20,874 nt of DNA from a virus (IMGVR_UViG_3300025108_000471:1-20874), one strand, 5' to 3'; positions 8,930 to 14,303 are shown, numbered from the stretch's first letter. The notes: generated from the sequence alone by a model not told the origin. Numbers and translations: made by a program.

Positions 8930-9113
8930 ATGACTCCCCTAAGATGTAATCCTCAGAGAGCAGTTCAAGAGTTTCTTTATCAAAGTATTCATTCAAAAGT
9001 ATACCACCTATCATATAAAACTCCTGTCCGTCCTCTATACCTTCTTCAATATACTCTATTTCATCAGTCTTAGAGTCGTAAGCTATAGTTAAGTTATATA
9101 TTTTTTTGCTCAT
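8928..9113 (-). CDS. Small acidic hypothetical protein
   Basis: 61 residues from ATG 9113 (MSKKIYNLTIAYDSKTDEIE), with AAGGAG 7 bases upstream. An upstream TTG at 9119 is less likely. The protein is very acidic, with two predicted strands at the N-terminus (YNLTIAYD, EIEYIEEG) and a C-terminal helix (FDKETLELLSEDY). No known motif. It is the first gene after a leftward promoter candidate and ends in a hairpin, so it may be transcribed alone or with the packaging genes downstream. Small acidic early proteins of phages often inhibit host enzymes, but nothing here shows that. Confidence 0.6.
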   Translation of the reverse strand: MSKKIYNLTIAYDSKTDEIEYIEEGIEDGQEFYMIGGILLNEYFDKETLELLSEDYILGES

Positions 9114-9133
9114 AATCAAACTCCTTAATTCTA

Positions 9134-9181
9134 GTTAATATTAACCTCCACTAGTTTACTACTAATATATTTAACATGCAA
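9134..9181 (-). promoter_or_regulatory. Leftward promoter candidate with palindromic operator-like site
   Basis: Read leftward, TTGCAT (9181-9176), a 17-base spacer and TAAACT (9158-9153) make a plausible sigma70-like promoter. The predicted start near 9146 is followed at once by the perfect 12-base palindrome GTTAATATTAAC (9134-9145), then AAGGAG and the ATG at 9113. A palindrome at +1 is a typical repressor position (inference). Host promoter consensus is unknown. Confidence 0.4.
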
Positions 9182-9271
9182 GTCTTTTTTTTATCCTTGT
9201 AACTACTAACAAAACCAGACACTTATCAGAAAATGACTACTTTCAAAAATATGCAAAAAAAATCCGGAATG

Positions 9272-9430
9272 CTAATCCAAAAAATGATCAAGCTTTTTAA
9301 AGTAAATTAATACAGCTACCAATATATTTAAACAACCTACGATATGAGCAAATAAATTACTCGCCCATAAAACAGTAAATAAACCTACAATAAAATTAAT
9401 CCACATAATATGATTTTTGCCAAACTCCAA
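9272..9430 (-). CDS. Small two-helix membrane protein
   Basis: 52 residues from TTG 9430, with a G-run Shine-Dalgarno (AAGGGGGG) about 6 bases upstream; from ATG 9406 it would be 44 residues but with a poorly spaced ribosome site. The product has two hydrophobic stretches (WINFIVGLFTVLWASNLFA and IVGCLNILVAVLIYF) joined by a short polar turn, ending in a charged tail (KKLDHFLD). This is a credible inner-membrane hairpin. Small membrane proteins in phages serve as holins, antiholins or exclusion factors; nothing specific identifies which. It is the first leftward gene, just behind a promoter candidate. Confidence 0.5.
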   Translation of the reverse strand: MEFGKNHIMWINFIVGLFTVLWASNLFAHIVGCLNILVAVLIYFKKLDHFLD

Positions 9431-9454
9431 AAAAGGCCCCCCTTTCTAATGCAT

Positions 9455-9489
9455 AATATAATACAAAAAAAGTTAGAAACCAAAGTTTC
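9455..9489 (-). promoter_or_regulatory. Leftward promoter candidate with inverted repeat over -35
   Basis: Read leftward: TTGGTT (9483-9478), 17-base spacer, TATATT (9460-9455). The inverted repeat GAAAC-CAAA-GTTTC (9476-9489) covers the -35 element and could be an operator. It would drive the small membrane protein that starts at 9430. Confidence 0.4.
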
Positions 9490-9589
9490 AAAAATTGTAG
9501 CATTTTGGTGTGGGGGTAAAACTGGCCCCCTATCCCCTTGAGTGAGATTATTCGGATTTCACATTTAGTTAAAAATAAAAGGAGTTACA
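9490..9589 (+). promoter_or_regulatory. Untranslated control region before first rightward gene
   Basis: This is the pivot between divergent gene blocks and must hold the rightward promoter, but I see no convincing -35/-10 pair. It has a G5 run (9512-9516) and a C5 run (9526-9530) that could pair as a short hairpin. The Shine-Dalgarno AAAAGGAG lies just before the ATG at 9590. Phage promoters that use a non-sigma70 factor would be missed by eye. Confidence 0.35.
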
Positions 9590-9823
9590 ATGAAATTAGT
9601 TAAAGGCGTAGAAATTTCAATCTTTATTCAATATACAACAGCTAATGGTGAAGTAGTTGATTGGCCAGCAGACGTAACGTTTACAGGAGCACGTAAACAA
9701 GCAGGGGCTACTATACTTTATGAGATGATGGGTCGTAATCGTTCTTACTGGTGGTCTGGTGAGAAGATTAAAGTTATTTCTAAGGTTGAAGACCTTGAAC
9801 CTGTAGATGAAGCCGCTATTTAA
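9590..9823 (+). CDS. First rightward gene, small hypothetical protein
   Basis: 77 residues, not recognised. Alternating strand-like segments (VEISIFIQYTTANGEVVDW, then DVTFTGARKQAG) and an aromatic YWWSGEK stretch suggest a small beta-rich fold. It starts at ATG 9590 after AAAAGGAG, stands alone, and ends in an intrinsic terminator whose stem includes its last codons. Its codon use (GTT, CGT, GGT, GCA) is less AT-extreme than that of the following genes, which fits strong early expression. A single, strongly expressed first early gene is often a host-takeover protein (inference). Confidence 0.72.
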   Translation: MKLVKGVEISIFIQYTTANGEVVDWPADVTFTGARKQAGATILYEMMGRNRSYWWSGEKIKVISKVEDLEPVDEAAI

Positions 9824-9834
9824 AGTGGCTTTTT
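9811..9834 (+). terminator. Intrinsic terminator
   Basis: AGCCGCT (9811-9817) pairs with AGTGGCT (9824-9830; one G-U) around a 6-base loop, followed by a T5 run (9830-9834). The stop codon of the preceding gene sits in the loop, giving an independent transcription unit for that gene. Confidence 0.75.
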
Positions 9835-9954
9835 GTCTTTAAGGCATAAAGCATGTAAGGGGGTGTGGTCTTATTACTGCACCTCTATTATATCTAACTC
9901 ATACCTCACTCTTATAGGTAATAATAAATAAACTCAACATAAAGGAAACAACAA

Positions 9955-10218
9955 ATGACAATGAATACTTATGATTTAGTAAGATACATAGACGTAACAT
10001 TAAACAACTTTGGCTGGTCTGATACTATCATCTTCATAGATGAAGCAGGTCAACGATTAAAAGATGAGAAGGCAGTAGATTTCACTAACATGTATAACAT
10101 AATGAAAGCATGTGAAACTTCTTATTTTATCTACATGCCTGAAACTACTCTTGTTAAGTTTTACAAAGAACAGTACAGGACTAAAGTATTGGAGGGTAGA
10201 TGTTATGAATTGGTATAA
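9955..10218 (+). CDS. Hypothetical early protein
   Basis: 87 residues from ATG 9955 (AAAGGA upstream); a second ATG at 9961 is possible. The mixed alpha/beta pattern includes helix LVRYIDVTL, strand DTIIFIDEAG, helix VDFTNMYNIMKAC, strand SYFIYMP and a final helix. No known motif; the IIFIDEAG segment resembles a Walker B but no Walker A is present, so it is not an ATPase. It follows a 130-base gap after the terminator, so a promoter probably lies there, though I could not pick one. It overlaps the next gene by 14 bases. Confidence 0.65.
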   Translation: MTMNTYDLVRYIDVTLNNFGWSDTIIFIDEAGQRLKDEKAVDFTNMYNIMKACETSYFIYMPETTLVKFYKEQYRTKVLEGRCYELV

Positions 10219-10354
10219 ATGTTACAACTGGGGATTCTCGGAGTCTGAAAGGGCTCCAGTTTCCTTCATTGGTGTCATGCTTATGATAATCATCATGAGT
10301 ACAGCCATATCAATCTTCTGGATTTATATAATCCATAGACTTAATTTACTATAA
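10205..10354 (+). CDS. Small single-pass membrane protein
   Basis: 49 residues from ATG 10205, with GGAGGG about 9 bases upstream. A longer in-frame reading from 10112 has no ribosome site and overlaps the preceding gene, so the short form is preferred. The N-terminal 20 residues are polar, followed by one long hydrophobic span (about 20-43: FIGVMLMIIIMSTAISIFWI onward) and a short basic end. Likely an inner-membrane protein of unknown role. Confidence 0.6.
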   Translation: MNWYKCYNWGFSESERAPVSFIGVMLMIIIMSTAISIFWIYIIHRLNLL

Positions 10355-10374
10355 CAAAAAAAAAGGACAACATA

Positions 10375-10872
10375 ATGAAAAGACTAGAAATAATAATAGC
10401 AACTGCTTTTATAATATTAGGAGTATCGTTTGCATATTTTATGCATGATATAAGAAAAGATAATGAAGAAGCTTTATTTAATGCTGAAATAAGATTAGCT
10501 GATCTAATATCATACTTAGAAGAATGCGAAGAAGCTAACGCATACTATGAATACTTTGACGTAAATCATATAATGCCTGATGTTTATCCGTTTGAGCATG
10601 CATTTGAATCAGCCATATATTTATATGGTGAAGGTTCATTCTTTGAATGGCATGATGAACAGTATGCATTAGAATATGCAGAGCTTGCTACAACCACTTA
10701 TTCATCTAATTGGGTATTAAATTCAGATGATAAAGATGATAACTGTAGAAGTAACATACATGATGAATGTGGTGTTTGTGATGGTCCAGGTGCATATACT
10801 TGGTTTGCTGACACTGATAATGATGGTCTTGGTGATCCAGATAACTCTGTTAATAGTTGTTTCACACCATGA
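10375..10872 (+). CDS. Membrane-anchored protein with calcium-loop Cys-rich tail
   Basis: 165 residues. A signal-anchor helix spans about 5-22, followed by a helical acidic region (about 28-110). The C-terminal 45 residues contain ECGVCDG (131-137) and the Asp-rich loop DTDNDGLGDP (146-155), then a final Cys162. This Cys plus D-x-D-x-D-G pattern is the thrombospondin type 3/EF-hand-like calcium loop common in surface proteins of marine bacteria. Topology would place the tail outside the cytoplasm, where the Cys residues could form disulfides. It starts at ATG 10375 after AAAAAAGGA. A host-derived surface or superinfection-related protein is possible (inference). Its stop overlaps the next ATG (ATGA). 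Confidence 0.68.
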   Translation: MKRLEIIIATAFIILGVSFAYFMHDIRKDNEEALFNAEIRLADLISYLEECEEANAYYEYFDVNHIMPDVYPFEHAFESAIYLYGEGSFFEWHDEQYALEYAELATTTYSSNWVLNSDDKDDNCRSNIHDECGVCDGPGAYTWFADTDNDGLGDPDNSVNSCFTP

Positions 10873-11012
10873 CACATATTACTGATTACATTGATCATGT
10901 GAGTCACGATGAGAGGGTGCATTTAGCACCCTCAACTCGTGAAGAAATGGTAGCTAAAGTTAAATATTACATATTTGAACTTATAGTAAAAGAAAAGGAA
11001 AATAATGACTAA
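10869..11012 (+). CDS. Tiny hypothetical protein overlapping a hairpin
   Basis: 47 residues from ATG 10869, which overlaps the upstream stop as ATGA, so translation would be coupled. The sequence is polar at the start (MTHITDYIDHVSHDERVH) and helical at the end (EEMVAKVKYYIFELIVKEKE). It overlaps the next gene by 8 bases. A perfect GC-rich hairpin lies inside it, which would be unusual in a translated stretch, so it might instead be an untranslated leader. Coding is favoured but not certain. Confidence 0.48.
   Translation: MTHITDYIDHVSHDERVHLAPSTREEMVAKVKYYIFELIVKEKENND
10913..10933 (+). other. Perfect RNA hairpin
   Basis: GAGGGTGC (10913-10920) pairs perfectly with GCACCCTC (10926-10933) around the loop ATTTA. 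No T-run follows, so it is probably not an intrinsic terminator. It belongs to a recurring class with a G-rich 5' arm on the rightward strand. Confidence 0.65.
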
Positions 11013-11205
11013 AGATATCACCTTAAGGCAAGACAGATATTTCATATTAGTAACTTATAGAGATCTACTAAAGAAATTAAGACGTATTAAACCAGGTAAT
11101 TGTACTCAATATAATACTCCAGTATCATTAAAAATGATTAATATTATTCAAAGAAGGTATGAACAATTACAGTTACGTTATCATGTTTATAATAAATGGG
11201 AATAA
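11005..11205 (+). CDS. Small basic hypothetical protein
   Basis: 66 residues from ATG 11005 with AAAAGGA upstream. It is very basic (many Arg and Lys), with two helical stretches (YRDLLKKLRRIKPG and LKMINIIQRRYEQLQLRYHV). A nucleic-acid or host-protein binding role would fit the charge, but no motif confirms it. It is followed by a 95-base gap that carries a strong hairpin before the next gene. Confidence 0.6.
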   Translation: MTKDITLRQDRYFILVTYRDLLKKLRRIKPGNCTQYNTPVSLKMINIIQRRYEQLQLRYHVYNKWE

Positions 11206-11237
11206 TTTGTTGATCCTTGACAAATGAGTGAGTGAAT

Positions 11238-11268
11238 GAATAGGGAGTGCAACTTGTACTCCCTGTTC
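11238..11268 (+). other. Long intergenic hairpin
   Basis: A 13-pair stem (11238-11250 with 11256-11268, including two G-U pairs) encloses a 5-base loop AACTT. It sits between two small genes, about 20 bases before the next Shine-Dalgarno. No T-run follows. Just upstream is a perfect TTGACA (11217-11222), but no good -10 lies at the right distance, and a TGAG/TGAA four-base near-repeat fills the gap. Confidence 0.65.
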
Positions 11269-11299
11269 TAAATAACAAAAAGAGGAATTAAGGAATAAT

Positions 11300-11518
11300 A
11301 TGTATTATAGAGTATTAATGTCTATTAAAGACGATGAAAATAAAATAATAGATCATATGATTGGCTTACAAGACACAGAGATGGAAGCTGAGGCTTTTAT
11401 ATCAGGCTGGGCACAAGCAATTGTAGCACATACTGATGAAAAAGAATATGGTAAAATAAGAGGAATGTTCAGAATTGAACTTGTCAATAAAAAAGGAGAA
11501 ACAGATGAAAAAACATAA
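11300..11518 (+). CDS. Hypothetical protein
   Basis: 72 residues from ATG 11300 with AAGGA upstream. Predicted pattern: strand (YYRVLMSIKDD), strand (KIIDHMIGL), helix (EMEAEAFISGWAQAIVAH), strand (MFRIELVNKKGE). This alpha/beta layout is compact and acidic but not recognised. It overlaps the next gene by 14 bases, and its last codons carry that gene's Shine-Dalgarno (AAAGGAG), so the two are co-translated. Confidence 0.65.
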   Translation: MYYRVLMSIKDDENKIIDHMIGLQDTEMEAEAFISGWAQAIVAHTDEKEYGKIRGMFRIELVNKKGETDEKT

Positions 11519-11741
11519 AGCTAAACCATACATACTAGGTAATCAAGGATATCCAACTAAATTTAAAAACAAAGTTGTAAAGCATTATCTGACATCACAT
11601 CAACCATATAATGCACAGAAGACAGCTGAATATTTTAGACTTAGTCATATGACTATTCGTAAATGGGCATTAGATTATCAAATCAACCATCCGATCAAAT
11701 TTAAAATACTTAAAAAGATTGGAAGTATGTTACATGCGTAA
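11505..11741 (+). CDS. Small basic helix-turn-helix protein
   Basis: 78 residues from ATG 11505 (MKKHKAKPY), with AAAGGAG 8 bases upstream; the in-frame ATG at 11475 lacks a ribosome site. Residues ~15-58 form a homeodomain/transposase-like helix-turn-helix: helix KFKNKVVKHYLTSH, then NAQKTAEYFRLSHMTIRKWALDYQ, where the last part reads as the recognition helix. It is highly basic and is likely a DNA-binding regulator. It precedes and overlaps by 8 bases the AAA+ ATPase gene, so it may regulate or be co-expressed with the ubiquitin-like module. Confidence 0.65.
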   Translation: MKKHKAKPYILGNQGYPTKFKNKVVKHYLTSHQPYNAQKTAEYFRLSHMTIRKWALDYQINHPIKFKILKKIGSMLHA

Positions 11742-12999
11742 AGATGAAGTCATAGCTATGGAGCTTATTAACAGATATAAGGCAGATGTAAAAGATTCTG
11801 GGCCTGTATTTGTTGAAGCTGATAGTATGTATGGCTATGCATTTTTAAAGAGGCTGGTCAATCATAGTAAAAGGTATCAGACAAAAAGATTTCACTTGCA
11901 AGACATGGAACCTTGTTCTGGTACTAAGATGGCACCTATGATTTTTGGGTTATGTGCACCTAAAAAATATTCTAGAGACAAATCATTAAATTATAATGAT
12001 TCAACTGGAATGTGGAAGCTTAAATTTAACGATGGAAGTATCATATATCGTGCATGCATTATGACTGGAGCAGGTAGCAATAAAAGATTAGAAACTTTCA
12101 TAGCTACTGAAAAAGAAGTATTTTGGAAATGGTTAAAATATGTTAATAGACAAACAAACCGTTATCAAAAACCTAAACCAGGATTCTTTGTTGGACAAAT
12201 GACTCCTAATGGACTACTATATGTAGAACAAAAGAAGCCAGTACAAACTCCTGTAATTCATGAGGCTATTGATACAATGAAAGTTGATATGGAATATTTC
12301 TTTAACAATAATCATATATTTACTCGTTATAATATGCCTGGCACGCGCAAGATAATGTTAGTAGGTCCTCCAGGGACTGGTAAAACATCTATGTGCATTA
12401 AATTTGCCAGAGAATATAAAGATGATAAATCTATTGTTATAGCAAGTGATTTAGGTGCATTAGTTTCACATTTACGACGATGTGCACAACATAAAGTATC
12501 AACAATTGTAATTGTTGAAGATGCTGAAGCCATACTAAATGATACTGGTATGGGTACTTCTTCTCAATTACTGAATTTGTTAGATGGTATAAATCAACCA
12601 ACTAATAAAGCTGGAGCTTATATTATTATGACTACCAATCATCCTAATAGGATTGAAGATAGAATCCTAAAGAGGCCAGGTAGAATTGATAAGATAATTT
12701 CAGTAGGTCCCTTAAAGGATCAACAGGCTGTGGAGTGTGCTAAGTTATATTTTCCTGATGAGTTCAAAGACTGGACAAATCTAGAAAATGTAGTGAATAA
12801 CATGACAGGCGCGCAAATTAAAGAGCTAGCACAAAGTACGATGTGTTATGCTGCGCAAAACAGTCTTAAGTTTGATTTAAAGACTGTAAAACTAGTGAAA
12901 AGTAAGTTAACTGACGATCTAAGTGATGCATATAAATATGCAGAGGATAATACTATCGCTCAAAAAGGCAATAAAGTATCATTTGGATTCAATTCATAA
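11734..12999 (+). CDS. BCS1-type AAA+ ATPase
   Basis: 421 residues from ATG 11734 (GGAAG 8 bases upstream; an in-frame TTG at 11719 is less likely). The N-terminal ~170 residues are an unrecognised domain, followed by a linker helix before the AAA+ core. Walker A is GPPGTGKT (211-218). Walker B is IVIVEDAE (about 258-265), with the Glu-Asp order seen in BCS1-like ATPases rather than Asp-Glu. Sensor 1 is MTTN (about 299-302), and RPGR (314-317) supplies the arginine finger region. This class remodels or unfolds proteins as a ring. It ends 10 bases before the ubiquitin-like gene, in the same transcription direction, suggesting joint function. No protease domain is fused, so any proteolysis would need a partner. 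Confidence 0.85.
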   Translation: MRKDEVIAMELINRYKADVKDSGPVFVEADSMYGYAFLKRLVNHSKRYQTKRFHLQDMEPCSGTKMAPMIFGLCAPKKYSRDKSLNYNDSTGMWKLKFNDGSIIYRACIMTGAGSNKRLETFIATEKEVFWKWLKYVNRQTNRYQKPKPGFFVGQMTPNGLLYVEQKKPVQTPVIHEAIDTMKVDMEYFFNNNHIFTRYNMPGTRKIMLVGPPGTGKTSMCIKFAREYKDDKSIVIASDLGALVSHLRRCAQHKVSTIVIVEDAEAILNDTGMGTSSQLLNLLDGINQPTNKAGAYIIMTTNHPNRIEDRILKRPGRIDKIISVGPLKDQQAVECAKLYFPDEFKDWTNLENVVNNMTGAQIKELAQSTMCYAAQNSLKFDLKTVKLVKSKLTDDLSDAYKYAEDNTIAQKGNKVSFGFNS

Positions 13000-13009
13000 G
13001 GAGGGCATT

Positions 13010-13234
13010 ATGCCTAAGATTAAAATGTTATCAGGTGCAGGTTTTGTAGAACAAGAAGTTGCATCTTCAAGTGTAGGTGAATTAAGAGATGAATTAGATA
13101 TTTCATCTAACGCTGCTGTTTCAGTAAATGGAACTAATACTCGCAATTCAACCGCTATCAATGATGGTGATTTTGTTGCTGCAGTGAGTAATGACAAAAC
13201 AGGTGGACGTATTATTTCAGTCTGGTCTGTATAG
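13010..13234 (+). CDS. Ubiquitin-like beta-grasp protein with internal Gly-Gly
   Basis: 74 residues from ATG 13010, with a very strong TAAGGAGGG. The layout follows ThiS/MoaD-type beta-grasp proteins: strands PKIKML and GFVEQEVA, helix SVGELRDELD, strand AAVSVNGT, then INDGDFVAAV and a Gly-Gly at 65-66. The DGD-to-GG distance is 10 residues, against 9 in E. coli ThiS (from memory). Unlike mature ThiS, MoaD or ubiquitin, eight residues (RIISVWSV) follow the Gly-Gly, so maturation by a protease would be needed to expose it; the JAMM protease 2.7 kb downstream is the obvious candidate. The gene is followed by strong hairpins, and its codon use suggests good expression. An alternative is that GG is incidental and the tail is a final strand. 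Confidence 0.75.
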   Translation: MPKIKMLSGAGFVEQEVASSSVGELRDELDISSNAAVSVNGTNTRNSTAINDGDFVAAVSNDKTGGRIISVWSV

Positions 13235-13245
13235 TCTTTAACCTA

Positions 13246-13274
13246 GAGAGGTAGCTGTCGGATAGTTACCTCTC
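13246..13274 (+). other. Stem-loop after ubiquitin-like gene
   Basis: An 11-pair stem (13246-13256 with 13264-13274, one G-U) has a 7-base loop. It lies 11 bases after the Ubl stop codon. It lacks a T-run and belongs to the same G-rich 5' arm class as other intergenic hairpins in this window; it could protect the 3' end of the Ubl message. Confidence 0.65.
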
Positions 13275-13295
13275 ACAAATTTGTAAAACTCTAAA

Positions 13296-13386
13296 TGTTG
13301 AGGGAGTTACGGCTAAAACCACCAATCGTTAATGTTCTATGATGCCATATGGCAGTAGATAAGCGTGGTCTCTCTCAATATTTTTG
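13296..13386 (+). ncRNA. Structured intergenic RNA candidate with 3' T-run
   Basis: Positions 13296-13306 pair with 13370-13380 (11 pairs, two G-U). Inside, ACCA (13321-13324) can pair with TGGT (13366-13369), CGTT (13327-13330) with AGCG (13362-13365), TCTA (13336-13339) with TAGA (13356-13359), and TGCC (13343-13346) with GGCA (13351-13354) around loop ATAT. The result is one long irregular hairpin, with a 14-base unpaired bulge on the left (13307-13320). A T6 run broken by one A follows, so it could terminate transcription. It is not a tRNA (no T-arm or anticodon arrangement). It may be a small phage RNA, a leader sensor or an elaborate terminator. Confidence 0.5.
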
Positions 13387-13412
13387 TAACTTATTCACAT
13401 ACGAATTATAAG
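13384..13412 (+). promoter_or_regulatory. Sigma70-like promoter for E2-like/JAB/E1 block
   Basis: TTGTAA (13384-13389), a 17-base spacer and TATAAG (13407-13412) match a sigma70-type promoter at 4/6 and 5/6 positions. It overlaps the T-run of the structured RNA and lies 24 bases before the ATG at 13436. It would start a new transcript for the zinc-finger to E1 genes, uncoupling them from the AAA+/Ubl transcript. Confidence 0.5.
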
Positions 13413-13435
13413 ATTTATAAAAAAAAGGAAAAAGA

Positions 13436-13708
13436 ATGAGTAAATTAATTACATGTCCAGAATGTGAAGGTGAAGGTTATTTTATATGGTCATGCTGTGG
13501 AGAGGATATAAAAGATACTATAAATGAAACTGATTTATGCCCTCTATGCAATGAACATTGTGGAGATGAAAAAGAAGATTGTGATATATGTCATGGTGAT
13601 GGAGTAATATCAACAATAACTAAAGAGGTGAATGATGGAATATGCAGACATAGCCACACTCATGGTGACCGTTGTCTTACTTGTGGCGTGGATTTGGTGG
13701 GTGAGTAA
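13436..13708 (+). CDS. Multi-zinc-finger protein with DnaJ-type CxxCxGxG motifs
   Basis: 90 residues from ATG 13436 (AAAGGAAAAAGA upstream). Thirteen Cys are arranged as CPECEGEG (7-14), CC (20-21), CPLC (35-38), CDICHGDG (49-56), C70 and CLTC (80-83). The first and third are DnaJ-type CxxCxGxG zinc motifs that would pair with other Cys pairs to bind at least two zinc ions. There is no J domain. Such small zinc proteins bind unfolded proteins or nucleic acids. In a ubiquitin-like operon a zinc-binding adaptor or E3-like role is conceivable but not shown: the spacing does not match a standard RING. Confidence 0.68.
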   Translation: MSKLITCPECEGEGYFIWSCCGEDIKDTINETDLCPLCNEHCGDEKEDCDICHGDGVISTITKEVNDGICRHSHTHGDRCLTCGVDLVGE

Positions 13709-13809
13709 TGAATGCATGTGAAATGTGTGAAAGCAATGATGCTATCCGAAGAGAAGATAATATCTATCTTTGTGATACATGTAATAATAAATATCCAACA
13801 GGAGAATAA
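13708..13809 (+). CDS. Tiny zinc-ribbon protein
   Basis: 33 residues from ATG 13708, overlapping the upstream stop (TAATG). It has exactly two Cys pairs, CEMC near residue 4 and CDTC near residue 22, separated by a short hairpin-like stretch with aromatic and hydrophobic residues (NIYLCDTC). This is a minimal four-Cys zinc ribbon. Its very short length but coherent motif and overlapping start support a real gene. Function unknown; nucleic-acid or protein binding is typical. Confidence 0.62.
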   Translation: MNACEMCESNDAIRREDNIYLCDTCNNKYPTGE

Positions 13810-13812
13810 ATA

Positions 13813-14100
13813 ATGTATTATAATACAACTGGTTTATATGCAGATGATTTAAGAATGGCAAAAGCAAAAACTATGAAACAAGATGATGTAATTTTAGAAA
13901 TATTTGAATATTATCCTGAATGGTCTTATACACCAGGACAAATAATGAATATAGCTTCCAATAATTTTGGAAAAAGATATCCTATTACTAGTATAAGACG
14001 AAGTATTCATACTTTAACTAAAGCAGGTAAGTTACGTAAAACCAGTGAGTTACGTAATTGTATTTATGGTAAAAAAGCTCATTGTTGGGAATTGCAATGA
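13813..14100 (+). CDS. Winged-helix DNA-binding-like protein
   Basis: 95 residues from ATG 13813, with AGGAG 8-9 bases upstream. Residues ~22-92 read as a winged helix: helix DDVILEIFEYYPE, turn YTPGQIMNIASN, recognition-like helix TSIRRSIHTLTKAG, then the wing KLRKTSELRNCIYGKKAHCWEL. This resembles the short wHTH proteins found in many phages, which may be regulators or DNA modulators. The downstream gene overlaps its end as ATGA. Confidence 0.62.
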   Translation: MYYNTTGLYADDLRMAKAKTMKQDDVILEIFEYYPEWSYTPGQIMNIASNNFGKRYPITSIRRSIHTLTKAGKLRKTSELRNCIYGKKAHCWELQ

Positions 14101-14303
14101 GTTCTGTAGGGCGACATTACAAGCAACAAGACACTATTTCAAACAAATTATTTAAATGTAATAAATGTAATTTTGTTTGGACACAAATATATGAAATGGG
14201 AAGAACAAAACTTGTAGAATATTATAGAGATTTTCCCACTTATCAATTAACACGAAAAACATGTAAGGAATGCTTAAATGAATCGAATAGAAATAAAAAA
14301 TAA
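14097..14303 (+). CDS. Zinc-ribbon protein
   Basis: 68 residues from ATG 14097 (ATGA overlap with the upstream stop); an in-frame TTG at 14082 is less likely. Cys pairs CNKC (21-24) and CKEC (56-59) flank a strand-rich stretch (FVWTQIYEMG, then a basic helix-like region), a classic zinc ribbon of about 40 residues. The remainder is basic (N-terminus RHYKQQ, C-terminus NRNKK), which suits nucleic-acid binding. It overlaps the next gene by 26 bases. One of three consecutive small zinc or winged-helix genes placed between the Ubl and the JAB/E1 genes. Confidence 0.65.
   Translation: MSSVGRHYKQQDTISNKLFKCNKCNFVWTQIYEMGRTKLVEYYRDFPTYQLTRKTCKECLNESNRNKK

Noticed and set aside
9512-9535. G-quadruplex from G and C runs
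   Set aside because: Only one or two runs lie on either strand within reach, not four; a short hairpin is more likely.
9955-10218. ATPase because of IIFIDEAG
   Set aside because: It looks like a Walker B, but there is no Walker A or other AAA+ motif in 87 residues.
11217-11245. Promoter with perfect TTGACA
   Set aside because: No acceptable -10 is found at 16-18 bases; the gap is a four-base TGAG/TGAA near-repeat and the sequence at the -10 position reads ATAGGG.
13296-13386. tRNA or tRNA-like RNA
   Set aside because: The closing stem is 11 pairs, there is no T-arm with a GGTTCGA-like loop, no anticodon-loop arrangement and no CCA; the inside folds as a single irregular hairpin.
13436-13708. 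RING-finger E3 ligase
   Set aside because: The Cys spacing and CxxCxGxG repeats match DnaJ-type zinc motifs better than the C3HC4 RING pattern.
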